DNA from: Andalucia godoyi
Lineage: Eukaryota; Discoba; Jakobea; Jakobida; Andaluciidae
Assembly (NCBI GenBank): GCA_009859145.1
Contig: VRVR01000050.1
Span: 62,001 to 126,000, forward strand
Reading direction: 5' to 3'
DNA length: 64,000 nucleotides
Position numbers and translations under genes: made by a program. The notes beneath the pieces are model-generated. The model searched no databases and was not told the DNA's origin. It saw only the letters and a program-made list of their open reading frames with translations. Of this stretch, positions 8,028-18,037 are shown in pieces; position 1 is the first letter of the stretch; each line of letters opens with the position of its first letter.

Positions 8028-9585
8028 ATGAGCGAAGTTCCTCTAGCTACTTTTCTGGAGGCGACAAGAATACCAACGTTTGAAATTCAGGTGGGAGCGA
8101 ATGGTGCCGTTGCTGTGCCTGACATGTATGCATTGCTTCTTGTCTTTTCAGTTTCAGTTTCAGTGTTTTCCGTCTAAAAGACAAGTGTGTTCCTTCAAAG
8201 ACTTCTAACCCCTTGATTTACATTTCATAAACTGCTGCTTCCGACCTTTTCTTTACGAGGCTTTTTTTTTCTTGGTTGTGGTTCAAATACACGTCATTGC
8301 ATTTAGAGAAAATCCAGTCGTTACGCTTCCCGAGGACAGCATCGTTGCGAGTGCCGCAAAGCAGAAGCTGACTGAGCAGCGTCAAGTATGGAGTTCGACT
8401 ATCTTGTCGCTGAACAAGGCACTTGGTGAGGTTGTGGACACTTGCTACGTGCTTCAAAGTCTCAAGCAGCATTCGAATTTTGATTTGACGAGCACGAAAT
8501 CAAAAACGGAAGTTGGGTCATCGTTTTCAAAAGCCCAGTCGTTGTTGATGAAGCAAGATGCAGTCAAACAGATTACCCAACGTATGCAGCTGTCACGGAC
8601 GACAATCGTGAAGCTGCAAGAGTGGAGAAAACGAAAGTGGGAATTGATTTCAAAGATCATGAATGGGTTCGCCGTGGTGTCTGATCATCATGGAAGTTCG
8701 TTTCAGATCTCCCTGTCGACGAACCTCCTTGAGCGCTCTATGGGTCCTGTCTCGGCGTATCTCAGTTTCCACAAAATGACACATCGATTGGAATCATGTG
8801 CTCTCGGAGGTGCCGTGGACCTTGGGACACTCGGCCCAGTCAAGTTTGAGGATTTCTTGAAATCCATTGGAGAGCCGGATGCCAAGGAATTGGATATGGA
8901 TCAACTCGCAGACAATTTGACAAGGTTCTTCCGTTCTGCACAGACGAGGTACGTCGCGTGTCTTGCATTTTCCTTCTTTTCAAGGGAAACGATGGGGCTG
9001 AACGAGTTTGTTGCATCAGATTGTTCTGCAACGCGCATCGCGATCGATCTTTCAAGTGATGGGTCCTCGGAACTGACGATCCAATTGGGCGCCGAGTACG
9101 CAGACGCACCGTTTCCGTATCTCTCTATCTGTGTGACAGGCGAAGATGTTCCAGTTCCGGAGCTATCACTGTACGCGGGCTTTACACTTCGATCTCTGAT
9201 CTTGTCGTTCATCGCTTCGCTGAACAGAATTGCTCAAGATCCGTCTTTTCGCGTGTTTTCGTATCAACAAGTCCCGAAACCGACGTTTTTGGCGGTTATC
9301 ACGCAGGCAGTCAATGCCAAACGGTATGGTTTGAAGATCAAGACATTTTTGGAATCGAACATGGGCAGTGCGTGGGCCTGCGAATTGGGTCCATTCGCTT
9401 TTCCAAAAACCCAGACGCTCTTTCTCCGGTCCCTCGCAAACGACGGGCTCTCGCATCCAATTTACGTCACCCCAAGTGGCATTTCTCTACCGCTGTTGAA
9501 AGGGGTTCATCGGTCGCTGGTTCGATGCTCAAATTCGGACAATCTTTTGGCAATTCTTCAGTATATGCTGGACGGATTTCAATGA
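8028..9585 (+). CDS. MED17: Probable Mediator subunit 17, two exons
   Basis: MED17 is a head-module scaffold of the nuclear Mediator complex linking activators to RNA polymerase II. Exon 1 is 8028-8125 (MSEVPLATFLEATRIPTFEIQ), intron 8126-8306 (GTATGC...TTTAG), exon 2 8307-9585; total 458 aa. The splice restores codon ATA and a continuous frame into ENPVVTLPEDS. Family-like traits are a short amino-terminal beta stretch, a coiled helix region, a block TIVKLQEWRKRKWELISKI resembling the LRxxWKLRKVGDKI block of MED17, then GTLGPVKF followed by a long helix ending LAFSFFSRE, echoing the human order DLGTVNLF...IFAQLSREA. The match is by pattern, without search, so confidence is moderate. The 3' end overlaps the convergent gene by 119 bases. 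Confidence 0.55.
8126..8306 (+). other. Intron of the MED17-like gene
   Basis: Donor GTATGC follows GACAT; the acceptor is CATTTAG. The phase-2 split codon AT|A joins the short amino-terminal exon to the long frame. A CTAAC word is present but is about 100 bases from the acceptor. Confidence 0.7.
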
Positions 9586-11251
9586 TTCCCGCATCAGCTG
9601 GTAGTATTTGAGATTGCTGCACGGGTTGTCGATTTCGGCGTTTCGTTTTTTGCACGACTTGGTGCTGCAAGTTGTCCAAAGTCGCAAGCGCGATCGTTTC
9701 GTACACGCGGGCATAGAGTTCATCGTTCGTTCTCATGTTGTGTACTTCGTCGGCGAGTTTCAGCCGCTTGAGGAGTTTCTGATGGAGATCCTCGTCGTCG
9801 GTGGACACCAGGATGGACACGACGGATTTTGTGATTTCTTCCAGCTTCCCACCTTCTTCTGACATCCGTTCGCTCCTAAGATTTCTGTCGTCAAACTCGG
9901 TGAAGAACCCAAGGTTCGCGACGATGAGTCTAGACTCGGAAATCCCGGTTGTCTCTTTTCCTTTTCCTCCTCCTTCTCCTTGTTCTCCTCCTTCTCCTTG
10001 CTCTCCTCTATTCCCCATTCTTTCTTCGTCTTCTTGAAGAATTTCTTCTCGTAAATGTGACTGCAAGAACGCCCACAATTCGCATATGCATTCTCGTGCA
10101 GAATACATACCGTCTAACAAATGCCCTTCGTCTTCTTCGTGAAATACTGCAAACGATTCGAAACGGAAATCGAGACCTACGAGCAGCCGACGTTGTTTCC
10201 ACGGATTTCTGGCTCGAGGCAAAGTGCTTTTGAAACTGAAATCGATGGTTTCACAAATCTCACGATCGCCGACTGCCCTTCCGGGTGCAAATTCTGGCGG
10301 TTGCAGGTCTAGCGACCTCCACAGCCGAGCCGACGGGCCGGCTTCGAAAACATGATGATGCAGCACACTGGCCACTCTGTCTTGATCGACTCGCAGTCTG
10401 CAACCGTTACATGTCAGCAAGAGGCTGACTTCCATGGAGTTTCGATCAGCAGTGTTATCATCCTTGATCGCGCACATCGAAAGTCCCACTGTGCACTGCT
10501 GGGGGCCATGAGACACTGTGTCAACGAAACCTTGGCTTTGTGCGAGCCATACACAGACTCTAAAGTCTTGCGTGAAATCCAGTCTGTCCCAGAGAATCGT
10601 CTCTTCTCCCTCGGAAGGTTCCCAAGCAGAAGCAGTAGAGATCCATGTCCATTCGTTCAGATGAGGAATGACCGACATGTCTTCGGCGAGCACGAATCGA
10701 AACATGGAGGGTTCGGCCACGAATTTCGTTCGAATCTGGCTTGTCAAGCCCAAGTTCAGTAAATTCGCGAACAGGGCCGAGGATTCTCGAGCGGACGACA
10801 ACAAGCATGGAGCACGTTCGCTTGGAAACATAAACGCCACTCGAAACCAATCCTGGTTTTCAGTCTTTTGGGAAATCGGTGAATAAGCTTGCGGGCTACT
10901 TCTGTACACAGCAAGCGACGAGTCGACCCCGATCACATCCGCCTGTTGACATGCCAGAAGATCGAGTAAATGCTGAGTCTGTGATCGCGCAAAGTACTCG
11001 GAAATCTCTTCGCACAGCAAGAAGCAGTCATCGAAAATCGCAGCCAGCGCCTCTTCTTCTTCTTCTTCTTGTTCGGAAGCGCCAAAGTAGATCAGAGTGC
11101 AGACGAGGTGCACTTCACAGCAGCAGCTCCCTTGCGTTTCCGAGCACGAAAACGACACCTCGAAATCGTCTATGCTGGAAAACGTCTGCAGTATCCGAAA
11201 GCGCTGCGAATGCCGCAAAAACGCAACTGTTTGATGAACGATCTTTGACAT
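9467..11251 (-). CDS. Unknown protein, 594 aa
   Basis: I do not recognise the family. The ATG at 11251 (MSKIVHQTVAFLR) is the first in frame. The protein starts with mixed beta/alpha sequence and an acidic Glu run (about residue 65), continues as a largely globular region with several Trp and Cys residues (DWFRVAFMFPSE, HLNEWTWIS), then has a Gly/Glu-rich low-complexity linker (GEQGEGGEQGEGGG, around residue 430) and a charged helical tail (ILVSTDDEDLHQKLLKRLKLADEV) that could be coiled coil. There is no signal or membrane segment. Its last 119 bases overlap the end of the MED17-like gene on the opposite strand, so one of the two 3' ends may need revision by transcript data. Confidence 0.6.
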   Translation of the reverse strand: MSKIVHQTVAFLRHSQRFRILQTFSSIDDFEVSFSCSETQGSCCCEVHLVCTLIYFGASEQEEEEEEALAAIFDDCFLLCEEISEYFARSQTQHLLDLLACQQADVIGVDSSLAVYRSSPQAYSPISQKTENQDWFRVAFMFPSERAPCLLSSARESSALFANLLNLGLTSQIRTKFVAEPSMFRFVLAEDMSVIPHLNEWTWISTASAWEPSEGEETILWDRLDFTQDFRVCVWLAQSQGFVDTVSHGPQQCTVGLSMCAIKDDNTADRNSMEVSLLLTCNGCRLRVDQDRVASVLHHHVFEAGPSARLWRSLDLQPPEFAPGRAVGDREICETIDFSFKSTLPRARNPWKQRRLLVGLDFRFESFAVFHEEDEGHLLDGMYSARECICELWAFLQSHLREEILQEDEERMGNRGEQGEGGEQGEGGGKGKETTGISESRLIVANLGFFTEFDDRNLRSERMSEEGGKLEEITKSVVSILVSTDDEDLHQKLLKRLKLADEVHNMRTNDELYARVYETIALATLDNLQHQVVQKTKRRNRQPVQQSQILPADAGIIEIRPAYTEELPKDCPNLSIEPATDEPLSTAVEKCHLG

Positions 11252-11751
11252 CGGAATGTTAGACAATGGAAAAACACAAAACACGTCCTGTTACTAGCTC
11301 AGAATTGCGCTGTAGTATGCGCACAACGACATACATTGTACAGAATCGCATCCATTTTTTGATACCGAGGGATTGCAGTCTGGACCCGCACGTGCGTAAT
11401 CGACAACAAAAATATGATTCTGAGAAAGCAGTCAAAAGAAGAAAAGAAGAAAAGGGGAAAGGGGGAAAAGGGGAAAGGGGGAAAAAGAGGAAAATCAAAT
11501 GTGCACTCTTCTCTGCGGTGGAGACACGACTTTTTGTGAAAATCGGATAATTTAGTCGGGCATTTATCCAGAAAAGAGCCCTCAACACCACTCGATTAAT
11601 GGACTGTGGGGAAAAGTGTCCGTTGATAAACAGGACAAGTTTTTATTAGTTGTACATAGGAAGAGGAAGAGACAAACGGAAAGACAGGGAGAGAGGGAGA
11701 CAGGAGAGAAACGGAGAGAGAGAGAGAGAGAAATACAAAGAAACAGGAGGC
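11252..11751. other. Divergent intergenic region with purine tract
   Basis: It holds a long polypurine stretch of GAAAAG/GGGGAAA units (about 11430-11500) and a GA run just before the next start codon (11715-11730). No gene was found. It must contain both promoters. Confidence 0.5.
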
Positions 11752-13566
11752 ATGGCACCGCAATCATTACCAGTGTTTGAATCGATTAGTGATTTGTTTT
11801 CAGTCCGATTTGATGGATTGGAAGGCATCTTGAGGCAGATGCTGGGAGCGTTGCACTCGCACGAGTCTCGGATTGCGAATCTGGAAGGAAAGCAGTCTGT
11901 TCTGCTGGACACTGTGTCTGGACTCAAAGAAGATGTTGTGAAGGTGCATGAGATTCAAGAGACTGTCGCAAGCAAAGTGTCGACGTTGGACAACCAGGTC
12001 TCTGCAGTCCAGACGACAGTTCACAAGATCGACTCGAGTGTTGCACAAGTGCAAAACTCGGTCCAGGAAGCTGAGAAAGAACGGGTGATTTCGCGGGAGT
12101 CGTCGTTTACGTCTGTGAAAGCCGCAGGAGAGTTGGAGTCAAAGCTTGCGGTCATTCAATCGTCAATCGACCTCGATATCAAAGCGCTTCAATCCAAAGT
12201 TGCAGAGATGGAATCACGAGTGCACAAGACGGAGGCATCCGCATTTCAAGAGCAGAATGTGGTCCAAGACACGCTGCTGGATTTGTCAAGCCGCGTGGAA
12301 ACAGATGTATCGAGTCTGAAAGCCAAGCTGGATGAATTGGTGTCGTCACAAAAGAAAATGCAAAGCGACGTATCGACAAGGAACGTGGACATGCGGGATG
12401 CAGTGCTGAAAACGAATGAATCGCTAGAGTATCTGTACAGAGCTTTGGACGTTGAAAAAGATCAGTTGGCACAAGCTGTAGAATCAAGGGTGAATATGTT
12501 TGATCATTTCTGGGCTCGGAAGGGTCCTTTTCGAGTGTTGTTTCAAAAGGTGATGGAAAAGGCAGACATGGATGACATCCATCCGTTGCGAAGGCTGGCT
12601 TCCGAGACCCATTCCCGATGTGATGCACTGGAGCGCGAGTTGTTGAAGCGAGTTTTGAAGTCGGATTTGCAGGACTACCAGGCACTCACGGACAGTCTGA
12701 ACCTGCAGCTTGAATCGGTTCGGAATGCTGTGGCGAAAGCCGAACAATATGCAAGAGAGACTCTGTGGGAATCATTAGAGTCTGTCAAAGAAGACATGCA
12801 GAAGAAGGCCGGGACGGAGGATTTTGGAAAAATGCGTTTTGAAGCGATGGCGAATCATGAGGCCTTGGCCATGCGCGTTGATACGCTCGTTTCTCGCTCT
12901 GCCAGCATCGACGACAAACTCAATCGCTTGAGGGTCTTCAGTGAAGATCTGCTGTCTGCAAAGTCGGATCGAATGGAAGTGGAGCAACTTGCTCAACAGC
13001 TGAATGCAATGGCTGCAATGCAGGTGGATAAGGACGTTGATAATGCATCGTCCTTGCGAACGAAATGCTTGGCTTGCGGTCGGCCGGCACCAGGCTTCGT
13101 GGATCCGTTTCTTGACACTCCATCTTCTAATCAGAAGACCGTGTTTCCACCGGGTCGCACGACAGCTACGATGGCGTCGCCGAGATCCAGTATTGGATCT
13201 GTGCAAGCTGCCTTCGGACACCACGACAATGCGCCTACCCTGGCCACAGACTCGGGGACTTCTCGGCTGGAAACGTACTATCAGTGGATTGAGTCTTCCG
13301 TTGTACCGAAGGACGAGAGGAGCATGAGTGTCAATGATCGGGCGATTGCACTGCCTGCAAATGCGGCCGTGGGGTCCGATCACCGTATCTATAATGGGTT
13401 GAAGGAACGCATGTCTGCCGCCGCTGGATCTGTGTCGGGTTCCGTGATTCCGACACCACCGCCACCTCGTCCTTCTACTGCCGCAGCTCACAACAACAAC
13501 CGACCAGCTTCGACGCCACGAAGCAATACTGTTCCGCGAAACATTGTCCTGCCTGCAATTTCTTGA
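11752..13566 (+). CDS. Coiled-coil protein, DUF4795/QRICH2-like, probably flagellar
   Basis: The protein is 604 aa, starting at ATG 11752 (MAPQSLPVFES); the in-frame stretch upstream lacks an ATG and is a GA-repeat leader. Residues 1-420 are almost continuous heptad-type coiled coil (SRIANLEGKQSVLLDTVSGLK and similar) with an interruption around DHFWARKGPFRVLF. A C-x-x-C motif follows the coil (KCLACGRPAPGF, about residue 440), the arrangement seen in the DUF4795 family of C16orf96 and QRICH2, which are sperm-flagellum proteins. The tail is Pro/Ser/Thr rich and ends RNIVLPAIS. A role in the axoneme is inferred from that resemblance. A generic structural coiled-coil protein is the alternative. 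Confidence 0.65.
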   Translation: MAPQSLPVFESISDLFSVRFDGLEGILRQMLGALHSHESRIANLEGKQSVLLDTVSGLKEDVVKVHEIQETVASKVSTLDNQVSAVQTTVHKIDSSVAQVQNSVQEAEKERVISRESSFTSVKAAGELESKLAVIQSSIDLDIKALQSKVAEMESRVHKTEASAFQEQNVVQDTLLDLSSRVETDVSSLKAKLDELVSSQKKMQSDVSTRNVDMRDAVLKTNESLEYLYRALDVEKDQLAQAVESRVNMFDHFWARKGPFRVLFQKVMEKADMDDIHPLRRLASETHSRCDALERELLKRVLKSDLQDYQALTDSLNLQLESVRNAVAKAEQYARETLWESLESVKEDMQKKAGTEDFGKMRFEAMANHEALAMRVDTLVSRSASIDDKLNRLRVFSEDLLSAKSDRMEVEQLAQQLNAMAAMQVDKDVDNASSLRTKCLACGRPAPGFVDPFLDTPSSNQKTVFPPGRTTATMASPRSSIGSVQAAFGHHDNAPTLATDSGTSRLETYYQWIESSVVPKDERSMSVNDRAIALPANAAVGSDHRIYNGLKERMSAAAGSVSGSVIPTPPPPRPSTAAAHNNNRPASTPRSNTVPRNIVLPAIS

Positions 13567-13873
13567 ATGTCCTCTCAGTTTGGTTAACCCATGGATGCTC
13601 CTGCTGCACCCGCATATTTTCCCGATGTCCTGTTTTGTTTTGTTTTGCGTTGCGTTGCGTTGCGTGTGTCGAGTTGTTCTGTTGAACACTTTTTTTTGGG
13701 CCCTTGTGCACATGTGGTCTGTGTGTTTGAATATTATTACCAGTGATATGACGAGTGGTGTAAATATGAAGAGAGAAGAAAAGGAGAAGGAGTAAAAGAA
13801 AGTGGACGTGGTTGATGACATCCGTGTGATTGATGAAATGTACAGCACATGGGGGAGAGTATGGTAGATAGAA
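13567..13873. other. Convergent intergenic region
   Basis: It contains a short pentamer repeat (TTTTG then TTGCG units, about 13632-13665) and A/G-rich sequence. It probably holds the two 3' ends. No gene was seen. Confidence 0.5.
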
Positions 13874-14630
13874 TTACATTTTGGTGTCACGAGCAGCGAC
13901 ATCCAACCAGCTGCCAGTGGTCGTCGACCCTGAATGGGATCGCTCAGACAAGCTGCGTTCTCGGTTTTGGATCTTTTCCTCGAGTTGGTCGACAAGCCTC
14001 TTCCGCTGCGTGGCTTCCGCTTCTTCACGGGCAACAATATCATCCTCGTCATCATCGCTCTCTTCAAACAGAGACCGTTGAGGAGACATGGAGCGAGATG
14101 GCCTAGACAGGGACTCCATCGATTCCACACGTTTGGGCAAGCCAATTTCGCTGAGATTTCTGGAAATTTCACCATGGGCCGGAGGTGGAGTGGACAACGC
14201 CCTATGCGAATCGGGTGCCTTCCCATCCGAAGACGGCGCATCTGCATCGGACCCAACAGAGACGGTAGCACCAGCCGCAGTCATACCGGCAGCCGAATTA
14301 ATGCTCTTTTGGATAAAATCCGCCAGTTTTCGTTCCAGAATAGCATTCATTCCACGTACATAATCATACTTTTCCTGCATCGAGCGAATGCGGTCAGCAG
14401 ATGCCTGCTTTTGCGACTCCAGCCGCTCTTTAAGCATGTCGATTTCCCGCTTTACATCTTCTGGTAGCGGAAACGAAGCATGAGACACTGTCGACAGTCC
14501 ATGAAGTGGACTCTGCGAGGAAGAAGACGCAGCAGACGACGCAGCAGACGAAGACGTAGATGACGAAGACGCTGAGGATGGTTGTTGAACCGAAAATGCT
14601 GAAGACTCGGAAACACATTGAGCAATGGGC

Positions 14631-14673
<43 letters not shown>

Positions 14674-17398
14674 GCTGCTGCTGCTGCGGCTGCGGCGGCT
14701 GTTGCAGTTGTAGATGATGAGGCGCTGGCTGGTGCTGATGCGGGTGATGCAAGGGCTGTGTGGAGTGGGCAACGGGATCCAGATGTTTCACGGATAGTTG
14801 TTTCGTCACGTAGCGAGGATGATGCACGGACAGATGCGACACACTTTGCAACGCGCTGACGACATTCGGATGGTACGTAACGACATCGTCCCACCACTTT
14901 TCCCAGACTCCCAACTCGTCATCCAGCAATCGATTCTTTTCTTCGAATTCTTTGGTCTTGGACAGCTTCGGCTGCGCTTCCGACCACAGCAATTTCATAT
15001 TATGAAGGGACGCCTGTTTTTCACCATGCTCACGCTGAAGCGATAAGATCTGTCTTTCTAAGCGAGATATTGTTTCTCGGAGATTCGCGTTTTCCACGGA
15101 CACCAATTCTCGTTCCCCCAACACCCGATCTACGGTATCTGTCCATTGCTGCTCCCACTGCATTCGTTGGGTTTGAGCCTCCCGCTCGGCACGGATTCGA
15201 GTCGCAAGATCCACACGCAGCTGCTTCAAATCATGGTGCTGTTGCGCGATACGTGTCAGCAGTTTCACTCGCTCACCTTCGCTGAGTTCCGATTGACGCT
15301 GAACTTCTCGCAGCTCTCGCTGGAACTCCTTTTGACGTCCGCGAAGCAAGCGTTCAAATAACAACTGGTGATGAAGAAACAGCAGTACGCGTCGCATTTC
15401 TGTTGGAACCGTTGAAGACGCCAAAATAATCCGTTCTGCACTGTCCACAAACCCCGAAAAGAATGAAGCTGTGCTGGCAGATTCTTCAAGACCCGCCGGC
15501 TCGGTCGACAACAACATTGTTTCAATCGCCGACTGCAAATTTTGCATTTCATCGAATACGCTATCGTACAATGCTGCAGAGTCGGTCTCGCCCTTTCGAT
15601 CTCCTTCAAGCCGCGCAGACGGAGTCGGTCTCGAAGTATTCCATGAAGCAACTGCAGACCGCACTGCCGATTCCTGCGCCAAATTCGTTAGATTCGACGA
15701 TTCTAACATGCTCCCAACTTCCCAACATTCTTCAAGGCAATGTAGACCAGACGCCAGAGGAACTCCCGTCACCGCAGCAACGGAGGATGATGGAACTGTA
15801 TTCTCGGTAGGATGCGCATGAGAAAGCAGCGCAAAAAACGTCTGAGTAGCCTTTCCAGTTCTCGAGATTGCAATTGCAGTGTCCAATTCAGTATCGTCTC
15901 GAGCGAAGAATGAGAAATCCAACACCATCGTTCGCAGCAGCGGACGTAAGACCTGCGCCAGAGAATCCAGGGTTTCGCGATCCTCGTTCCGTTGATGAAC
16001 CTCGAGTTCCCTTTGGATGCGACTAATGAAATTCGATGGGAAATGCGCGTATAGAAAATGGCCAAGAACCACAAACGCATGTCCGAGAGCGGCAAAGTAC
16101 ACTTCTCTCAGTTGCTGCATGAGAACAACAAACAAATCAAACAGTTCCAAAAATGTTTTCTGCGCCCCAAGCTTTGGGATGCAGCTGTGCAATGACAAGA
16201 CCACCGACCACATGATCATGGATTGTGCGTGCAACATGTCTGTGTCAGAGACGGGTTTCTGAATCAGTCCTGATCGGATCAGTGGCTCTTGCAATGCATT
16301 GACAGCGCCAAACGACCCCAGCGATGAACTGCCGGAAGATCCGAGCCGGACCAATCCAGAAGAAGACAATGCAGTCATGCTATATGCAGCAGCAGAGTTC
16401 TGGTCATGGGATGGCGAGCTTGGAGAATTACTCACCGGGATCAAATGTGCGGCAGCAACCGCCACAGTCCTAATGATCTCTCCAAACCTTCTGTGGGACA
16501 CCCAAACGTCCGAATCGAGGCTTTCGGAATGCAATGCCAGAAATATGATTTCTGAGCACGCAAACCAGCAACGTGGCTCCTTTAAGAAATGGTTCATGGA
16601 CGACACGAACTCCACTGGCTGCAGCTTCGCAAACCGCAGAAGAACCATTCGCGTCACCACCGAAGGTGAAACGCAGAACTTTGTAATCAAATGCGCTTGG
16701 AAAGGCCGTGAATACAGCAACAGCATAGGTAGTGCATCCAGCAAATCCGCGAGCAGTCGAGAATCCACTAGCACTTTCTTTGTATCATTTGTCTGCAAAG
16801 GAAACAAAACTGGGTCGAATAATAAATACAGCGGTGCGCCATGATGATCTTCAGCGAACACCTGCGGCCCCACACGAAGCATGCATTTCGTGATGTACAG
16901 CACTACCGTCATTGCCTGTCTCATATCTCTGTTGCTCTCCACGTCTGTCTGCGACCTGGCACCACAACGTACTCCAGAACCACTCGCACTGCTGCTACTC
17001 ACACCTGCATTCGTGGCGGTGGCAGCGGTTGTAGAATTCGAAGAGTTGCTGTTGTGAAGGTTCAGCGGTGGAGAAGAAGGTGACGAAGATGACGATGCCG
17101 ATGGGGATGCTGACGATGAGGAAGACGAGAAAGAGGAGGAGGAGGAGGATTCGACAGATGACGTCGATGAACTTGAGGAAGACGAGGAGGAAGAGGACGA
17201 TGGAGGAAGTACAGCTTGATCATCAGAATGCTTGGTTGTAAAAGACTGGAGTGGGGGAGAAAGAGACGAATAGTCGAGAGAAGTAAATAAGTCGTGAAGA
17301 AGCTTTCGAACCGAGTCTGGAGTTGCCAGTTTTCGAATTTCATCCAGAAGGGACTCGTCTGGAATCCCACGTTTGCAGGACAAGACAATGCTTTCCAT
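13874..17398 (-). CDS. TSC1: Hamartin (TSC1) homologue
   Basis: TSC1 stabilises TSC2 in the complex that inactivates Rheb and so restrains TORC1 at the lysosome. The first in-frame ATG is at 17398 (MESIVLSCKRG), giving 1174 aa, close to human hamartin. An amino-terminal helical domain contains the DLFVVLMQQLREVY...HAFVVLGHFLYAHFPSNFISRI block, which matches the hamartin core ending in the YPCNFVSFLR segment. A long coiled coil starts with FLHHQLLFERLLRGRQ (around residue 675), equivalent to the LLHNQLLYERFKRQQ start of the hamartin coil. Additions include a poly-Ser region (about residues 65-120), a Gln run encoded by CAA/CAG (about 905-925, DNA near 14630-14690) with His/Gln flanks, and an acidic EESDDDEDD near the end. 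It is a single exon. Confidence 0.82.
14630..14700 (-). repeat. Poly-Gln codon repeat in TSC1
   Basis: A run of TTG/GTT units (CAA on the coding strand), then CTG units, encodes a long Gln tract between His/Pro-rich blocks. Length variation between strains would be expected. Confidence 0.8.
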
Positions 17399-17638
17399 GT
17401 GACCTGACTGGCTATGAAGAATCTTTTCTTTTTCCGGATGCAAAGAGTCGTTTTTCCGACAAGGAAGCTTTCAAAAAGAAGAATGCGCCCTTCCGCGCCA
17501 AATCCAGTGCCTCCCCAGTCGCAGACAGCGCCTGTAATTGAAATAATAATAAAAACACCGACTAGGCTTTTTTTTTCCCGGTCCTTGGAACTCTGGAAAG
17601 CATCTTCTACGAGTCGAAGCAGGAGGCATTCATCTCCC

Positions 17639-17710
17639 GGGTGATTAGTTCAGTGGTAGAATTCTCCGTTTGGGTCGGAGAGGTCGCGCGTTCAAACCGC
17701 GCATCACCCC
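17639..17710 (+). tRNA. tRNA-Pro (UGG), no intron
   Basis: It has a 72-base cloverleaf with no mismatch in the acceptor stem: GGGTGAT (17639-17645) pairs with ATCACCC (17703-17709), discriminator C. The D-arm has the A-box-like TTAGTTCAGTGG. The anticodon stem CTCCG/CGGAG encloses loop TTTGGGT, giving anticodon TGG. The T-arm GCGCG-TTCAAAC-CGCGC contains the B box. CCA is not encoded, as expected for a eukaryotic nuclear tRNA. It sits between TSC1 and the D-I-x-G repeat gene; the rest of 17399-18037 has no gene. Confidence 0.96.
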
Positions 17711-17718
17711 TTGATTCC

Positions 17719-17725
17719 TTTTTTT
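17719..17725 (+). terminator. Pol III terminator T-run
   Basis: A run of seven T begins nine bases after the tRNA-Pro 3' end, the usual RNA polymerase III stop signal. Confidence 0.85.
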
Positions 17726-18037
17726 ATTTAATTGAATTTTTTTTTTTAAAGATTCTCGTGTCTCCAAGTCTCCCCCCAACCGTCACGAAACCGAATTCTG
17801 TTTCCAATCGAAGCATTTTTCCTTTTGCTGTCTGTGTTTAATCGTTTTTCTTTTTGTGCACCTTTTCATTTTACTTTGCTTTATCTTTTTTTTTTCCTTT
17901 TCTTCTTGTATCGCACGAGGGCTTTTTGGATTGCGATTCTGCTATTGTTTTTGTTTTTGCTTTGTCTTTGTTCTTCTTTGGAAGGGTTTATTAGAACTGA
18001 CTGTCGAGGGAGGGGGAAAAAACGTCAAGTAAGGAAA

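Noticed and set aside
12775-14271. 498-codon minus-strand frame across the end of the flagellar-type gene and TSC1 start of gap
   Set aside because: It is antisense to the coiled-coil gene and the TSC1 end in a different frame, Arg/His rich, and has no family features.
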